Made by a program: the position numbers and the translations under genes. A stretch of 9,643 nucleotides of DNA from Bacteroidales bacterium (lineage in GTDB: Bacteria; Bacteroidota; Bacteroidia; Bacteroidales; VadinHA17). The stretch lies in NCBI GenBank assembly GCA_025455535.1, contig JALOMM010000039.1, positions 1-9,643 of the forward strand, given 5' to 3'. Positions 1 to 5,927 of this stretch are shown piece by piece. Position 1 is the first letter of the stretch. Every line of letters begins with the position of its first letter. Under the pieces are notes generated by a model, which worked only from the letters and a program-made list of their open reading frames with translations, was not told the origin of the DNA and searched no databases.

Positions 1-171
1 AGGCTGAAGCATCATAACCATCCCCAAAATCGTGGATGGACCTCCAGGTACAGGCCCTGGGATATGAAATACCGAGAAGAGTTCTGCACCAAGCAGGAGG
101 CTATGTCAAGGGAAAAACAGCTCAAATCCGCTAAGGGCAGACAATTCATCAAATCTATTATACATCCATAA
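1..171 (+). CDS. GIY-YIG nuclease family protein (C-terminal part, cut by window edge)
   Basis: The first reading frame is open from base 1 to a TAA at 169-171 and gives the last 56 residues of a protein whose start lies upstream of the window. What is visible is the second half of a small single-domain GIY-YIG (UPF0213-like) nuclease: the H-N-x-x-x-x-x-x-G-W-T stretch, then R-P-W and a beta strand (fragment residues 16-28), then the helix with E-A-M-S-R-E-K-Q-L-K (residues 33-42), and the family ending K-G-R-Q-F-I (45-50). In this superfamily the Glu of the R-E-K motif (fragment residue 38) is the metal-binding catalytic residue. The GIY and YIG motifs themselves are outside the window. Family members are usually 80-100 residues. 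The role of these standalone nucleases is mostly unknown; I infer DNA cleavage or a mobile-element-like role. The gene runs directly into a tRNA-like segment with palindromes. Confidence 0.85.
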   Translation, partial: RLKHHNHPQNRGWTSRYRPWDMKYREEFCTKQEAMSREKQLKSAKGRQFIKSIIHP

Positions 172-188
172 AGACTCAGTTGGTTCAG

Positions 189-204
189 TCCACCAGCTGG
201 CGGA
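189..204. repeat. 16-nt palindrome, copy 1 (imperfect)
   Basis: TCCACC-AGCT-GGCGGA: six-base arms around a four-base loop with one mismatch (A where G would pair). It sits right after the D-arm-like block. With one base on each side (188-205) the stem extends to seven positions. Confidence 0.7.
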
Positions 205-208
205 CGTG

Positions 209-224
209 TCCGGCTACTTGCGGA
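209..224. repeat. 16-nt palindrome, copy 2 (degenerate)
   Basis: TCCGGC-TACT-TGCGGA has the same length and outer TCCG/CGGA arms as the better copies, but the inner two positions do not pair. It lies just before the anticodon-like block. This is the weakest member, and I include it because its size and spacing match the others. Confidence 0.4.
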
Positions 225-237
225 TGACAGGCACTCG

Positions 238-253
238 TCCGCCATCCGGCGGA
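238..253. repeat. 16-nt palindrome, copy 3 (perfect arms)
   Basis: TCCGCC-ATCC-GGCGGA, with perfect six-base arms. It is placed between the anticodon-like block and the variable-region-like block AGAGGTC. Confidence 0.8.
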
Positions 254-273
254 AGAGGTCACTGGTTCGCCTG

Positions 274-289
274 TCCGCCCCCCGGCGGA
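274..289. repeat. 16-nt palindrome, copy 4 (perfect arms)
   Basis: TCCGCC-CCCC-GGCGGA, with perfect arms. It interrupts the T-loop-like sequence between TTCG (266-269) and ATC (290-292). The four bases CCTG (270-273) before it also do not belong to the T-loop. Confidence 0.8.
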
Positions 290-335
290 ATCCCAGTACG
301 CCCCACAACTTCCTGAGAGGGCTCATATGGTTGAC

Positions 336-351
336 TCCGCCAACCGGCGGA
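336..351. repeat. 16-nt palindrome, copy 5 (perfect arms)
   Basis: TCCGCC-AACC-GGCGGA, with perfect arms. It lies about 30 nt beyond the end of the tRNA-like segment and is followed by further GGCGG-rich sequence up to 365. The loop bases differ between all copies while the arms are kept, as expected of a dispersed palindrome family. The remaining bases to 450 are A/T-rich leader of the kinase gene, and I see no convincing promoter in them. Confidence 0.8.
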
Positions 352-450
352 TCGGCGGGAGGCGGTTCTTTTAAAACAGCCTCAATACTGGCAACAGCAT
401 ATTTCTTTTTCATTTGTTTTTAGGTATATTTACAGACAACCTGCCTGTTA

Positions 451-3417
451 ATGAAGGGAAAAAGCATATGCAACCGGCGCATGCACTACCTGTCATGCCT
501 CTTAATGATGCTCTGCCTGTCATGGCTCCCCTCTGCAGCTCAGTATCTCCCCTTTAAAGAATACACATCCGACGACGGCCTCCTGCAGGCTGAACATCAC
601 AGGATGATAATAGACAGCCGGGGATACCTGTGGCGACCCACAAAAAGCGGACTTATCTGCTATGACGGCAATACCTTCACCGCATACACCCGTAAAGACG
701 GCCTGCCGTCAAATACTGTCCATTCTGTGTTTGAAGACACAGACGGTACCATATGGGCATCGTCAAAAGAGGGGTTATCACGCTTCAACGGAAAACGATT
801 CCGCTTCTACCCCTGCCCGGATACGGTGTTTGCATCTGGTGTCGGCTTCAAATGCCTGGCCGAAAAGCCAGGAGCATTTTTCCTCGACGGAACCAATCAG
901 CAAAATCAAACAAGCATCATCTACTTTGACAACGGCAAATACTATGATTATACTTCTTCATCTCCTGCTCTCCGCGGAAAAGAGCTGAGTGCGCAACAGT
1001 ACACCCCGGATGATTCCACACTTTATCTCCAGAACCGTCAGGAACAGCTCTTCAGGTACCGCAATAAAAGGCTGGAACTTCTGTATGACAAGCCGGCAGT
1101 AGAATTCATTACGGATGGTGATCTCAGGGTCCGCTCAAATAATAAGCTTTTCAGATATGACGGTGAAAGATGGAACCTGTATACTCAGAATGAACCATCA
1201 GAACTATCTGAATTTTTAGGACGATTCTATGATAATCCCGATACACTTCTCCGCATTCTCACAGGCAACACAATGAACCTGAAATGGGAGTACGGCAATA
1301 TTGCCCAGCATATTAATGATCCGCAGGGTGTGCTCTGGCTGGCTACGGCATCATGGATATACAGGCTTGTGAGTGATGCCTTTGTAGAGTATGATGTGCG
1401 CAGCGGACTGATGGAGAGCCCGTCAGCCATCTTTGCCGACCCGATAAAGGGGCTCTGGATAGGGTCATTCAGCGGCAAGCTCCAGTACTTTGACGGAGAA
1501 AAATTCTTCTCCAGAAACGACTTTCGCGGTGCTTTAAGCGGTATACCTTCATTTTTCAGGGGAAGCACCACAGGTTCAGACGGAAAGGTGCTAATATCAA
1601 CAGGTTCAGATGTCATATCATGGGACGGAAAGAATTTCAGAAGGACTGACTTGCTTCCGGAATCGGAACAGGTTTGCATAATATACGAAGATCCGGCAGA
1701 CAAGACGATATTCATTGGCACAGGCAATGGATTATATCATTCCCGGAGAGATACTGTCATTCTGTATGATGAAATGACTGCTCCCTACTTTGGCGTAGCC
1801 GAGGGCATAGTCAGGGATAATAACGGCAATTTCTGGATTGCCAGCCAGAAAAGCATGGTCTTTTTCGACGGCGAAAGATTCACTCCTTTCCTCTCTTCTG
1901 CCGATCCCTCGGCTCAGTGCTGGGGAGTTATTAAAGACAACAACGGTAATATCTGGAGCGTAGGCTCAGACGGATTGTTTATCTGTGACCCGGATGCCCC
2001 GGCATTCATGCCGGCCCTCCCTGAGGCAGAAAACCTTCCGGCCAATGTCATCCGCGACATCGGCGGCAGGAAGCTGCTGGTGGGAAGGATGTCAGACATC
2101 TGCCTGATTGACCTTGATAAATATTATTCCGGGGACAGGGATTATTACACCATCCTTGGCCGCAACCAGGGCTACAGGGGCTTCGACTGCCAGGACAACG
2201 GCATCATACAGGACAGTGACGGATACTGGTGGCTGCTGACATCAAATAAACTCATCAGGTTTGACCCTGGCAAAATACAAAAACACGAGAACCCCCCGCA
2301 AACACATATCACACGTATTGAATATCTGAACGACAGCCTGGCATGGGTCTCAGTGCTTGACACTGCCCTCTTCTACAGAACGGGAAATGAGGTCACCATC
2401 CCCAGGGGGATCAATGACGTGAGGATAAGTTATGTCGGCATATACGCTAGAAATCCGGATGGAGTCACCTACCAGTACAGACTTATCGGCCACAGGAATT
2501 TCCCGCCGCAGACAACCAGCCAGCGGTCGGTTACCTTTAATGATATCAGGCCCGGCCGATACACCTTTGAGCTTCATGCATCAAACGCCGACGGGGTCAT
2601 GACCGCGCAGCCAGAAACCATATTCTTCACAGTTGCTCCTGCCATTATCAGGACAAGGGGGTCCATTGCGCTAATGTCACTCGCTGCTATAGCTATAAGC
2701 ATTGTAATTGCATTCGGCATACGCCGCAGCGTGCTTCAAAAGAAGGTTCAGACCGCCAGGCAACAGGCTGAAAGCTACCGGCTCCAGCTGAATTCGGTAA
2801 TAAGACAGTTTGACCCGCATTTTACTTTTAACGCAGTGAGCTCCGTAGGCTCCCTGATAATGAAGGGGGAAAAAGAAAAGGCCTATGAATATTTCATCAA
2901 ACTGTCAGGCCTCCTGAGATCAGTGCTTACTGACAGCTCGTCATTGCTTAAGCCCCTCTCTGAGGAGATTGAGTTCGTAACGAGGTACTGCGAGCTTCAG
3001 AAGCTGCGCTTCGGCAAAAGATTCGACTATGAGATAAAAGTTGATCAAAACGTCGAGGGCGGCATCACCGTACCAAAAATGATAATACAGTCATTTGCGG
3101 AGAATGCCGTTAAACACGGACTTGAAAACAAAAAGGGAAACGGACGTATTGTCATTGAAATAAACAAAACCGGGAGAGGAATAGAAATTACTGTAAAAGA
3201 TAACGGCATCGGCCGTAAGGCTGCGACTGAACTAAGGACAGGCGGCAGCGGGGTGGGGCTTAAAAACATTGCCAGCCTTATCGAAACGGTCAACAGATTC
3301 AACAATGAAAAGATAACATTTGAACTGACCGACCTGTTTGAAGAGGGAGAGCCGTCGGGCACAATGGTCAGAATCTTTCTGCCTGACAGTTACAATTTTG
3401 ATCTCTCTTTAAAATGA
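451..3417 (+). CDS. Two-component sensor histidine kinase with Reg_prop propellers, Y_Y_Y domain and LytS-type kinase
   Basis: This 988-residue membrane sensor probably autophosphorylates in response to a periplasmic ligand and passes phosphate to the LytTR regulator encoded next. A signal peptide covers about residues 1-30 (basic start, hydrophobic core, S-A-A before Q). Roughly residues 35-610 carry degenerate Reg_prop repeats of the D-x-x-G-x-x-W-x-x-T/S-x-x-G-L type, about 12-14 in all, enough for two seven-bladed propellers. A Y_Y_Y-like beta domain spans about 660-728 and one membrane helix about 737-757. The His_kinase domain (PF06580 type) has its acceptor His790 in D-P-H-F-T-F-N. The ATPase follows: N box A-E-N-A-V-K-H-G with Asn885, D-N-G-I-G at 917-921, and G-S-G-V-G-L at 932-937. 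There is no fused receiver or AraC domain, unlike hybrid HTCS sensors. A start at M11 is possible, but it would drop the basic residues of the signal peptide. No clear Shine-Dalgarno sequence is seen. Confidence 0.93.
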   Translation: MKGKSICNRRMHYLSCLLMMLCLSWLPSAAQYLPFKEYTSDDGLLQAEHHRMIIDSRGYLWRPTKSGLICYDGNTFTAYTRKDGLPSNTVHSVFEDTDGTIWASSKEGLSRFNGKRFRFYPCPDTVFASGVGFKCLAEKPGAFFLDGTNQQNQTSIIYFDNGKYYDYTSSSPALRGKELSAQQYTPDDSTLYLQNRQEQLFRYRNKRLELLYDKPAVEFITDGDLRVRSNNKLFRYDGERWNLYTQNEPSELSEFLGRFYDNPDTLLRILTGNTMNLKWEYGNIAQHINDPQGVLWLATASWIYRLVSDAFVEYDVRSGLMESPSAIFADPIKGLWIGSFSGKLQYFDGEKFFSRNDFRGALSGIPSFFRGSTTGSDGKVLISTGSDVISWDGKNFRRTDLLPESEQVCIIYEDPADKTIFIGTGNGLYHSRRDTVILYDEMTAPYFGVAEGIVRDNNGNFWIASQKSMVFFDGERFTPFLSSADPSAQCWGVIKDNNGNIWSVGSDGLFICDPDAPAFMPALPEAENLPANVIRDIGGRKLLVGRMSDICLIDLDKYYSGDRDYYTILGRNQGYRGFDCQDNGIIQDSDGYWWLLTSNKLIRFDPGKIQKHENPPQTHITRIEYLNDSLAWVSVLDTALFYRTGNEVTIPRGINDVRISYVGIYARNPDGVTYQYRLIGHRNFPPQTTSQRSVTFNDIRPGRYTFELHASNADGVMTAQPETIFFTVAPAIIRTRGSIALMSLAAIAISIVIAFGIRRSVLQKKVQTARQQAESYRLQLNSVIRQFDPHFTFNAVSSVGSLIMKGEKEKAYEYFIKLSGLLRSVLTDSSSLLKPLSEEIEFVTRYCELQKLRFGKRFDYEIKVDQNVEGGITVPKMIIQSFAENAVKHGLENKKGNGRIVIEINKTGRGIEITVKDNGIGRKAATELRTGGSGVGLKNIASLIETVNRFNNEKITFELTDLFEEGEPSGTMVRIFLPDSYNFDLSLK

Positions 3418-3441
3418 CCTCCCGATTAAAAGACAAAGTGT

Positions 3442-4200
3442 ATGAATAACAAGCCTGTAAAAACAGTTATCATAGAAGACGAACCTGAGTCACTTGAGCT
3501 CTTCATCGTACTTCTGGAAGCCACCGGACTGGCTGAAGCAACTGCTTACACCACAAATCCGTTTAATGCCATTGAACTGGTTACCAGACACAATCCCGAC
3601 ATTCTGTTCCTCGATATAAAAATGCCGGGAATGACAGGCTTCGACATCCTCAACGAGCTGAAGTCAAAAAGCAACATCAGGCCCCATGTTGTATTCACAA
3701 CGGCACATGACGAATATGCCATCAAGGCCTTCGAATATGCGGCATTCGATTATCTTCTCAAACCTATTGACCCCGATCGTCTCAGGGAGACCCTTACCCG
3801 TTTCATTAATTCCGGTGCCACTGACTATGCGGCTTCGGTTTCGAAGCTGTCTGAAGAGGAAAAGTTTCTGATTTTCAGGGGAGTCTCAGGAGCTGTCTTC
3901 GTCGATCCTGCAGAGATAGTATTCATCACCGCTGACGGTAACTATTCAACCTTCCATTTCTCGTCCGGACGGACAGAGACCGTGACATCACAGCTGGGCA
4001 CCATTGAAGAAAAACTGGGAGACAGATTTTACCGGGCCGACAGATCATGCATCATAAACACCACCTGCCTTGCGCGTGTGGACACGAGGCTGCAGCAATG
4101 CGTACTTGTAAGAGGAGAAAAAGAGTTCCGCTGTGATATATCGCGTGACAGAATCAAACAGCTTATGGATCATATGAAGTCAAGAATAATTGACGTCTGA
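3442..4200 (+). CDS. LytTR-family response regulator
   Basis: A 252-residue DNA-binding regulator, the evident partner of the kinase that ends 24 nt upstream. The N-terminal receiver domain (about 6-125) has the acidic pair Glu12/Asp13, phospho-acceptor Asp58 in L-D-I-K-M-P-G, Thr86/Thr87 after the fourth strand, and Lys107 in L-L-K-P-I. After a short linker, residues about 145-248 form a LytTR domain, with the family's F-I-x-A-D-G-N-Y and F-Y-R-A-D-R-S-C-I-I-N stretches. LytTR proteins bind DNA as dimers at spaced direct repeats. No such repeat pair was identified here, so the target is unknown. The length is normal for the LytR/AlgR class. No strong Shine-Dalgarno sequence precedes the ATG, which is common in Bacteroidota. 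The kinase and regulator probably share one transcript that ends at the hairpin near 4402-4459. Confidence 0.95.
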   Translation: MNNKPVKTVIIEDEPESLELFIVLLEATGLAEATAYTTNPFNAIELVTRHNPDILFLDIKMPGMTGFDILNELKSKSNIRPHVVFTTAHDEYAIKAFEYAAFDYLLKPIDPDRLRETLTRFINSGATDYAASVSKLSEEEKFLIFRGVSGAVFVDPAEIVFITADGNYSTFHFSSGRTETVTSQLGTIEEKLGDRFYRADRSCIINTTCLARVDTRLQQCVLVRGEKEFRCDISRDRIKQLMDHMKSRIIDV

Positions 4201-4367
4201 GGCAAAAACCGACGGATCCGTTACCGGCTAAAACAGCCAATCCATACATTAGAACTGCCTGTTCGTACAATGGCCGATGAAATGCTTTGATTGAAGCAAT
4301 CAGATTACAATCTTTACACTGATCAGACAACCCTTTGAAGACAGTCAGGGTTACTTTTACAATAAAA

Positions 4368-4400
4368 TGACAGGTGGTTCTTCCCCCCATTTGCCTGTCA
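4368..4400. repeat. Small inverted repeat upstream of the terminator
   Basis: TGACAGG at 4368-4374 pairs with CCTGTCA at 4394-4400 around a 19-nt loop rich in C and T. It directly abuts the terminator stem at 4402, so the RNA could carry two stacked hairpins. No function is evident. Two weaker palindromes lie earlier in the same gap: ACGGATCCGT (4212-4221) and TGCTT/AAGCA (4283-4298). Confidence 0.45.
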
Positions 4401-4401
4401 A

Positions 4402-4459
4402 GCCACACAGATCAGGATGCCCAGATGCATCAGACAAAGGTCTGTGTGGCATTTTTTTA
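4402..4459 (+). terminator. Intrinsic terminator with a nested hairpin, + strand
   Basis: GCCACACAGA (4402-4411) pairs perfectly over ten bases with TCTGTGTGGC (4441-4450), followed by A and a run of seven T. Inside the loop a second stem, GATGC/GCATC (4416-4420 with 4427-4431), can form. The T run is on the + strand only, so it serves the kinase-regulator transcript, leaving an RNA tail of about 200 nt after the regulator stop. On the other strand the stem is not followed by a T run, so I assign no terminator to the fucosidase operon. Confidence 0.85.
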
Positions 4460-4479
4460 TACGGCCAGAGGTACTGTTG

Positions 4480-5916
4480 TCAGAACTCTATTTTCATTAC
4501 CCACACATGATCAGACGGAGGATTGTTCCTGATGCCGGCAGGTATATTTATGGTGAAGGAGTCTGTCCCGTTTTTCCAGGTGCATCGAGCTCCTGAGCCG
4601 GGTACCGTCACCTTCGCTCCCGCGGGGATCACAAGTCCTTTCATGGTCACCTGCGCAGGCATCGCCTCCCCTTCATCAGCCATGTAAAAGACGTACCATG
4701 TCTTCTCCCCCTTCCTGTTTATGCACACCTTGCCGTCCTTGTAAGGGGCCATAGCCCTGGTGCCGTAAATAGCCTCCGAGTTGGTCTTCATCCACCTACC
4801 CATCTCACTCAGCAGCCCGTAGGCTCCCTCAGGCCACCTTCCGTCAGGTCCCGGTGCGATATTCAGCAGCAGGTTTCCCCCCTTGACAACAATGTCAACC
4901 AGGAGCTGCACCCCCTCGCGTCCGGTCATGAACTTCGGATCAGGAACCCATGACCATCCTCCCCCTGCAATGATACATGACTCCCAGGGATAGGGCAGCG
5001 CCTTCTCAGGAACCCTGTTCTCAGGGGTAAGATAATTCTGGTTCTTGCCATAAACCGCCCTGTCGACGACGATGAGCCCCGGCTGCTTCTCCCTTGCCTT
5101 TGCAACCAGCTCGTCCATCCTTATATCCTGGCTCTGAATGCGTGAAAACTTATATGAGGGCGAGGTAACGTAAGCCATCACCTCATCATTTGTCATCTTC
5201 TGCACCCATCCGCCGTCAAGCCACAGAATATCCATAGGGCCGTACTCCCCTCCCATCAGCTCCATGATCTGACCGTGAGTGAACTGCACAAAATCCTCCC
5301 ACCGCTCAGGGTACTCTTTGATGCTGTAGTTTACATTTCTGTCAGGTGTTGCGAAGTTAGGCCACCAGTAGTTTTCATTGTGCCAGTCAGGCTTCGAGAA
5401 GTAGGCTCCTGTCCAGAATCCCTTTTCCCTGAAAACCCTGAATATCTCTTTTGTGACGTCAGCCTTCGGGTTGACGCTGAAGGGACACTCCGGATCCGTT
5501 ATTTTATAGTCAGTCAGTTTGGTGTCAAACATTGAAAAGCCGTCATGATGCTTTGTCGTGAAGACAACATATTTCATCCCGGCATCTGCTGCCGCCTCCG
5601 CCCATTTTTCCGGATCAAAGCCGACCGGATTGAAAGAGAGCTTCAACGCCTCGTACTGTTTCTTATATTCTGTGTAATCAGGGTTCTTACGCCTGCACCA
5701 TCCTTCATCCTCGGCACATATAGACCATGATTCCACAATGCCCCACTGACTGTATGGGCCCCAGTGCATCAGAAGCCCGAACTTCATATCCTGCCATTGC
5801 TCAAGCTTCTGCAACACCAGCGGATCAGTCTCAGGGACATACCTCTCATCATCATGCTGAGCCCTGAGCCCGCCCAGGCTGATGACAAACATTAAAACCA
5901 CGGCATATATTTTCAT
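4480..5916 (-). CDS. Secreted GH29 alpha-L-fucosidase (478 aa, second of tandem pair)
   Basis: A retaining glycosidase that removes terminal alpha-L-fucose from glycans, exported to the periplasm or beyond. A signal peptide covers about residues 1-20, ending G-L-R-A-Q. The GH29 barrel shows the fucose-binding H-W-G (51-53) and K-H-H-D-G-F (122-127). The nucleophile is Asp234 in I-L-W-L-D-G-G. Glu299 in T-P-E-N is the likeliest acid/base, with Glu304 as an alternative. The segment between the two is about 23 residues longer than in the neighbouring fucosidase. A beta-sandwich tail spans about 385-478. I chose the ATG at 5916 because AGGTG lies five bases before it; an in-frame GTG at 5922 overlaps that site and would add two residues. 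Only 11 nt separate this ATG from the upstream fucosidase stop, so the two are almost certainly cotranscribed. Linkage specificity (GH29-A or GH29-B) cannot be settled by eye. Confidence 0.93.
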   Translation of the reverse strand: MKIYAVVLMFVISLGGLRAQHDDERYVPETDPLVLQKLEQWQDMKFGLLMHWGPYSQWGIVESWSICAEDEGWCRRKNPDYTEYKKQYEALKLSFNPVGFDPEKWAEAAADAGMKYVVFTTKHHDGFSMFDTKLTDYKITDPECPFSVNPKADVTKEIFRVFREKGFWTGAYFSKPDWHNENYWWPNFATPDRNVNYSIKEYPERWEDFVQFTHGQIMELMGGEYGPMDILWLDGGWVQKMTNDEVMAYVTSPSYKFSRIQSQDIRMDELVAKAREKQPGLIVVDRAVYGKNQNYLTPENRVPEKALPYPWESCIIAGGGWSWVPDPKFMTGREGVQLLVDIVVKGGNLLLNIAPGPDGRWPEGAYGLLSEMGRWMKTNSEAIYGTRAMAPYKDGKVCINRKGEKTWYVFYMADEGEAMPAQVTMKGLVIPAGAKVTVPGSGARCTWKNGTDSFTINIPAGIRNNPPSDHVWVMKIEF

Positions 5917-5921
5917 AGTCA

Positions 5922-5926
5922 CACCT
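5922..5926 (-). promoter_or_regulatory. Ribosome binding site deciding the start of the 478-aa fucosidase gene
   Basis: On the minus strand AGGTG (5926 to 5922) lies five bases before the ATG at 5916. It overlaps the alternative GTG at 5922, which argues for the ATG as the true start. Confidence 0.55.
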
Positions 5927-5927
5927 G

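Larger units (their letters stand above)
175..305 (+). pseudogene. Degenerate tRNA-like segment (tRNA-Val(GAC)-like), interrupted by palindromes
   Basis: Several blocks in tRNA order can be read here. CTCAGTTGGTTCAG at 175-188 matches a D-arm. TGACAGGCA at 225-233 matches an anticodon loop and 3' stem, with GAC at 226-228. AGAGGTC at 254-260 matches the variable region, ACTGG plus TTCG at 261-269 the start of a T-arm, and ATC plus CCAGT at 290-297 its end. ACGCCCC plus A at 298-305 matches an acceptor 3' strand and discriminator. Removing 270-289 restores a T-loop of exactly seven bases closed by a five-base-pair stem. The blocks are separated by 16-nt palindromes. The 5' acceptor strand, which should read GGGGCGT, is missing and coding sequence of the GIY-YIG gene stands in its place, so this cannot be a working tRNA. 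Assignment to tRNA-Val is from memory of tRNA sequences, not a search. Confidence 0.55.

Noticed and set aside
175..305. A functional tRNA gene
   Set aside because: The 5' acceptor strand is absent and palindromes break the D-, anticodon- and T-arms, so no cloverleaf can form.
189..351. CRISPR array
   Set aside because: The repeats are only 16 nt, palindromic with variable loops, and unevenly spaced (starts at 189, 209, 238, 274, 336). The sequence between them is tRNA-like rather than spacer-like, and no cas gene is visible.
12..413. 133-codon open frame on the minus strand
   Set aside because: It lies opposite the GIY-YIG coding end, the tRNA-like segment and the palindromes. Its Pro/Gly/Arg-rich translation comes from the GGCGGA repeats and it resembles no family I know.
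413..432. Bacteroidota-type promoter (TTTG and TATATTTA) before the kinase gene
   Set aside because: TTTG (413-416) and the -7-like TATATTTA (425-432) are only 8 bases apart, far from the usual spacing of about 20, and the last G of the -7 element is missing.
451..545. Lipoprotein signal in the kinase N-terminus
   Set aside because: The cysteine in Y-L-S-C lies before the hydrophobic core rather than after it, and the S-A-A before Q fits an ordinary signal peptidase site.
451..3417. Hybrid two-component system protein
   Set aside because: The protein ends right after the ATPase domain. There is no receiver or AraC-type DNA-binding domain, and the regulator is a separate LytTR protein.
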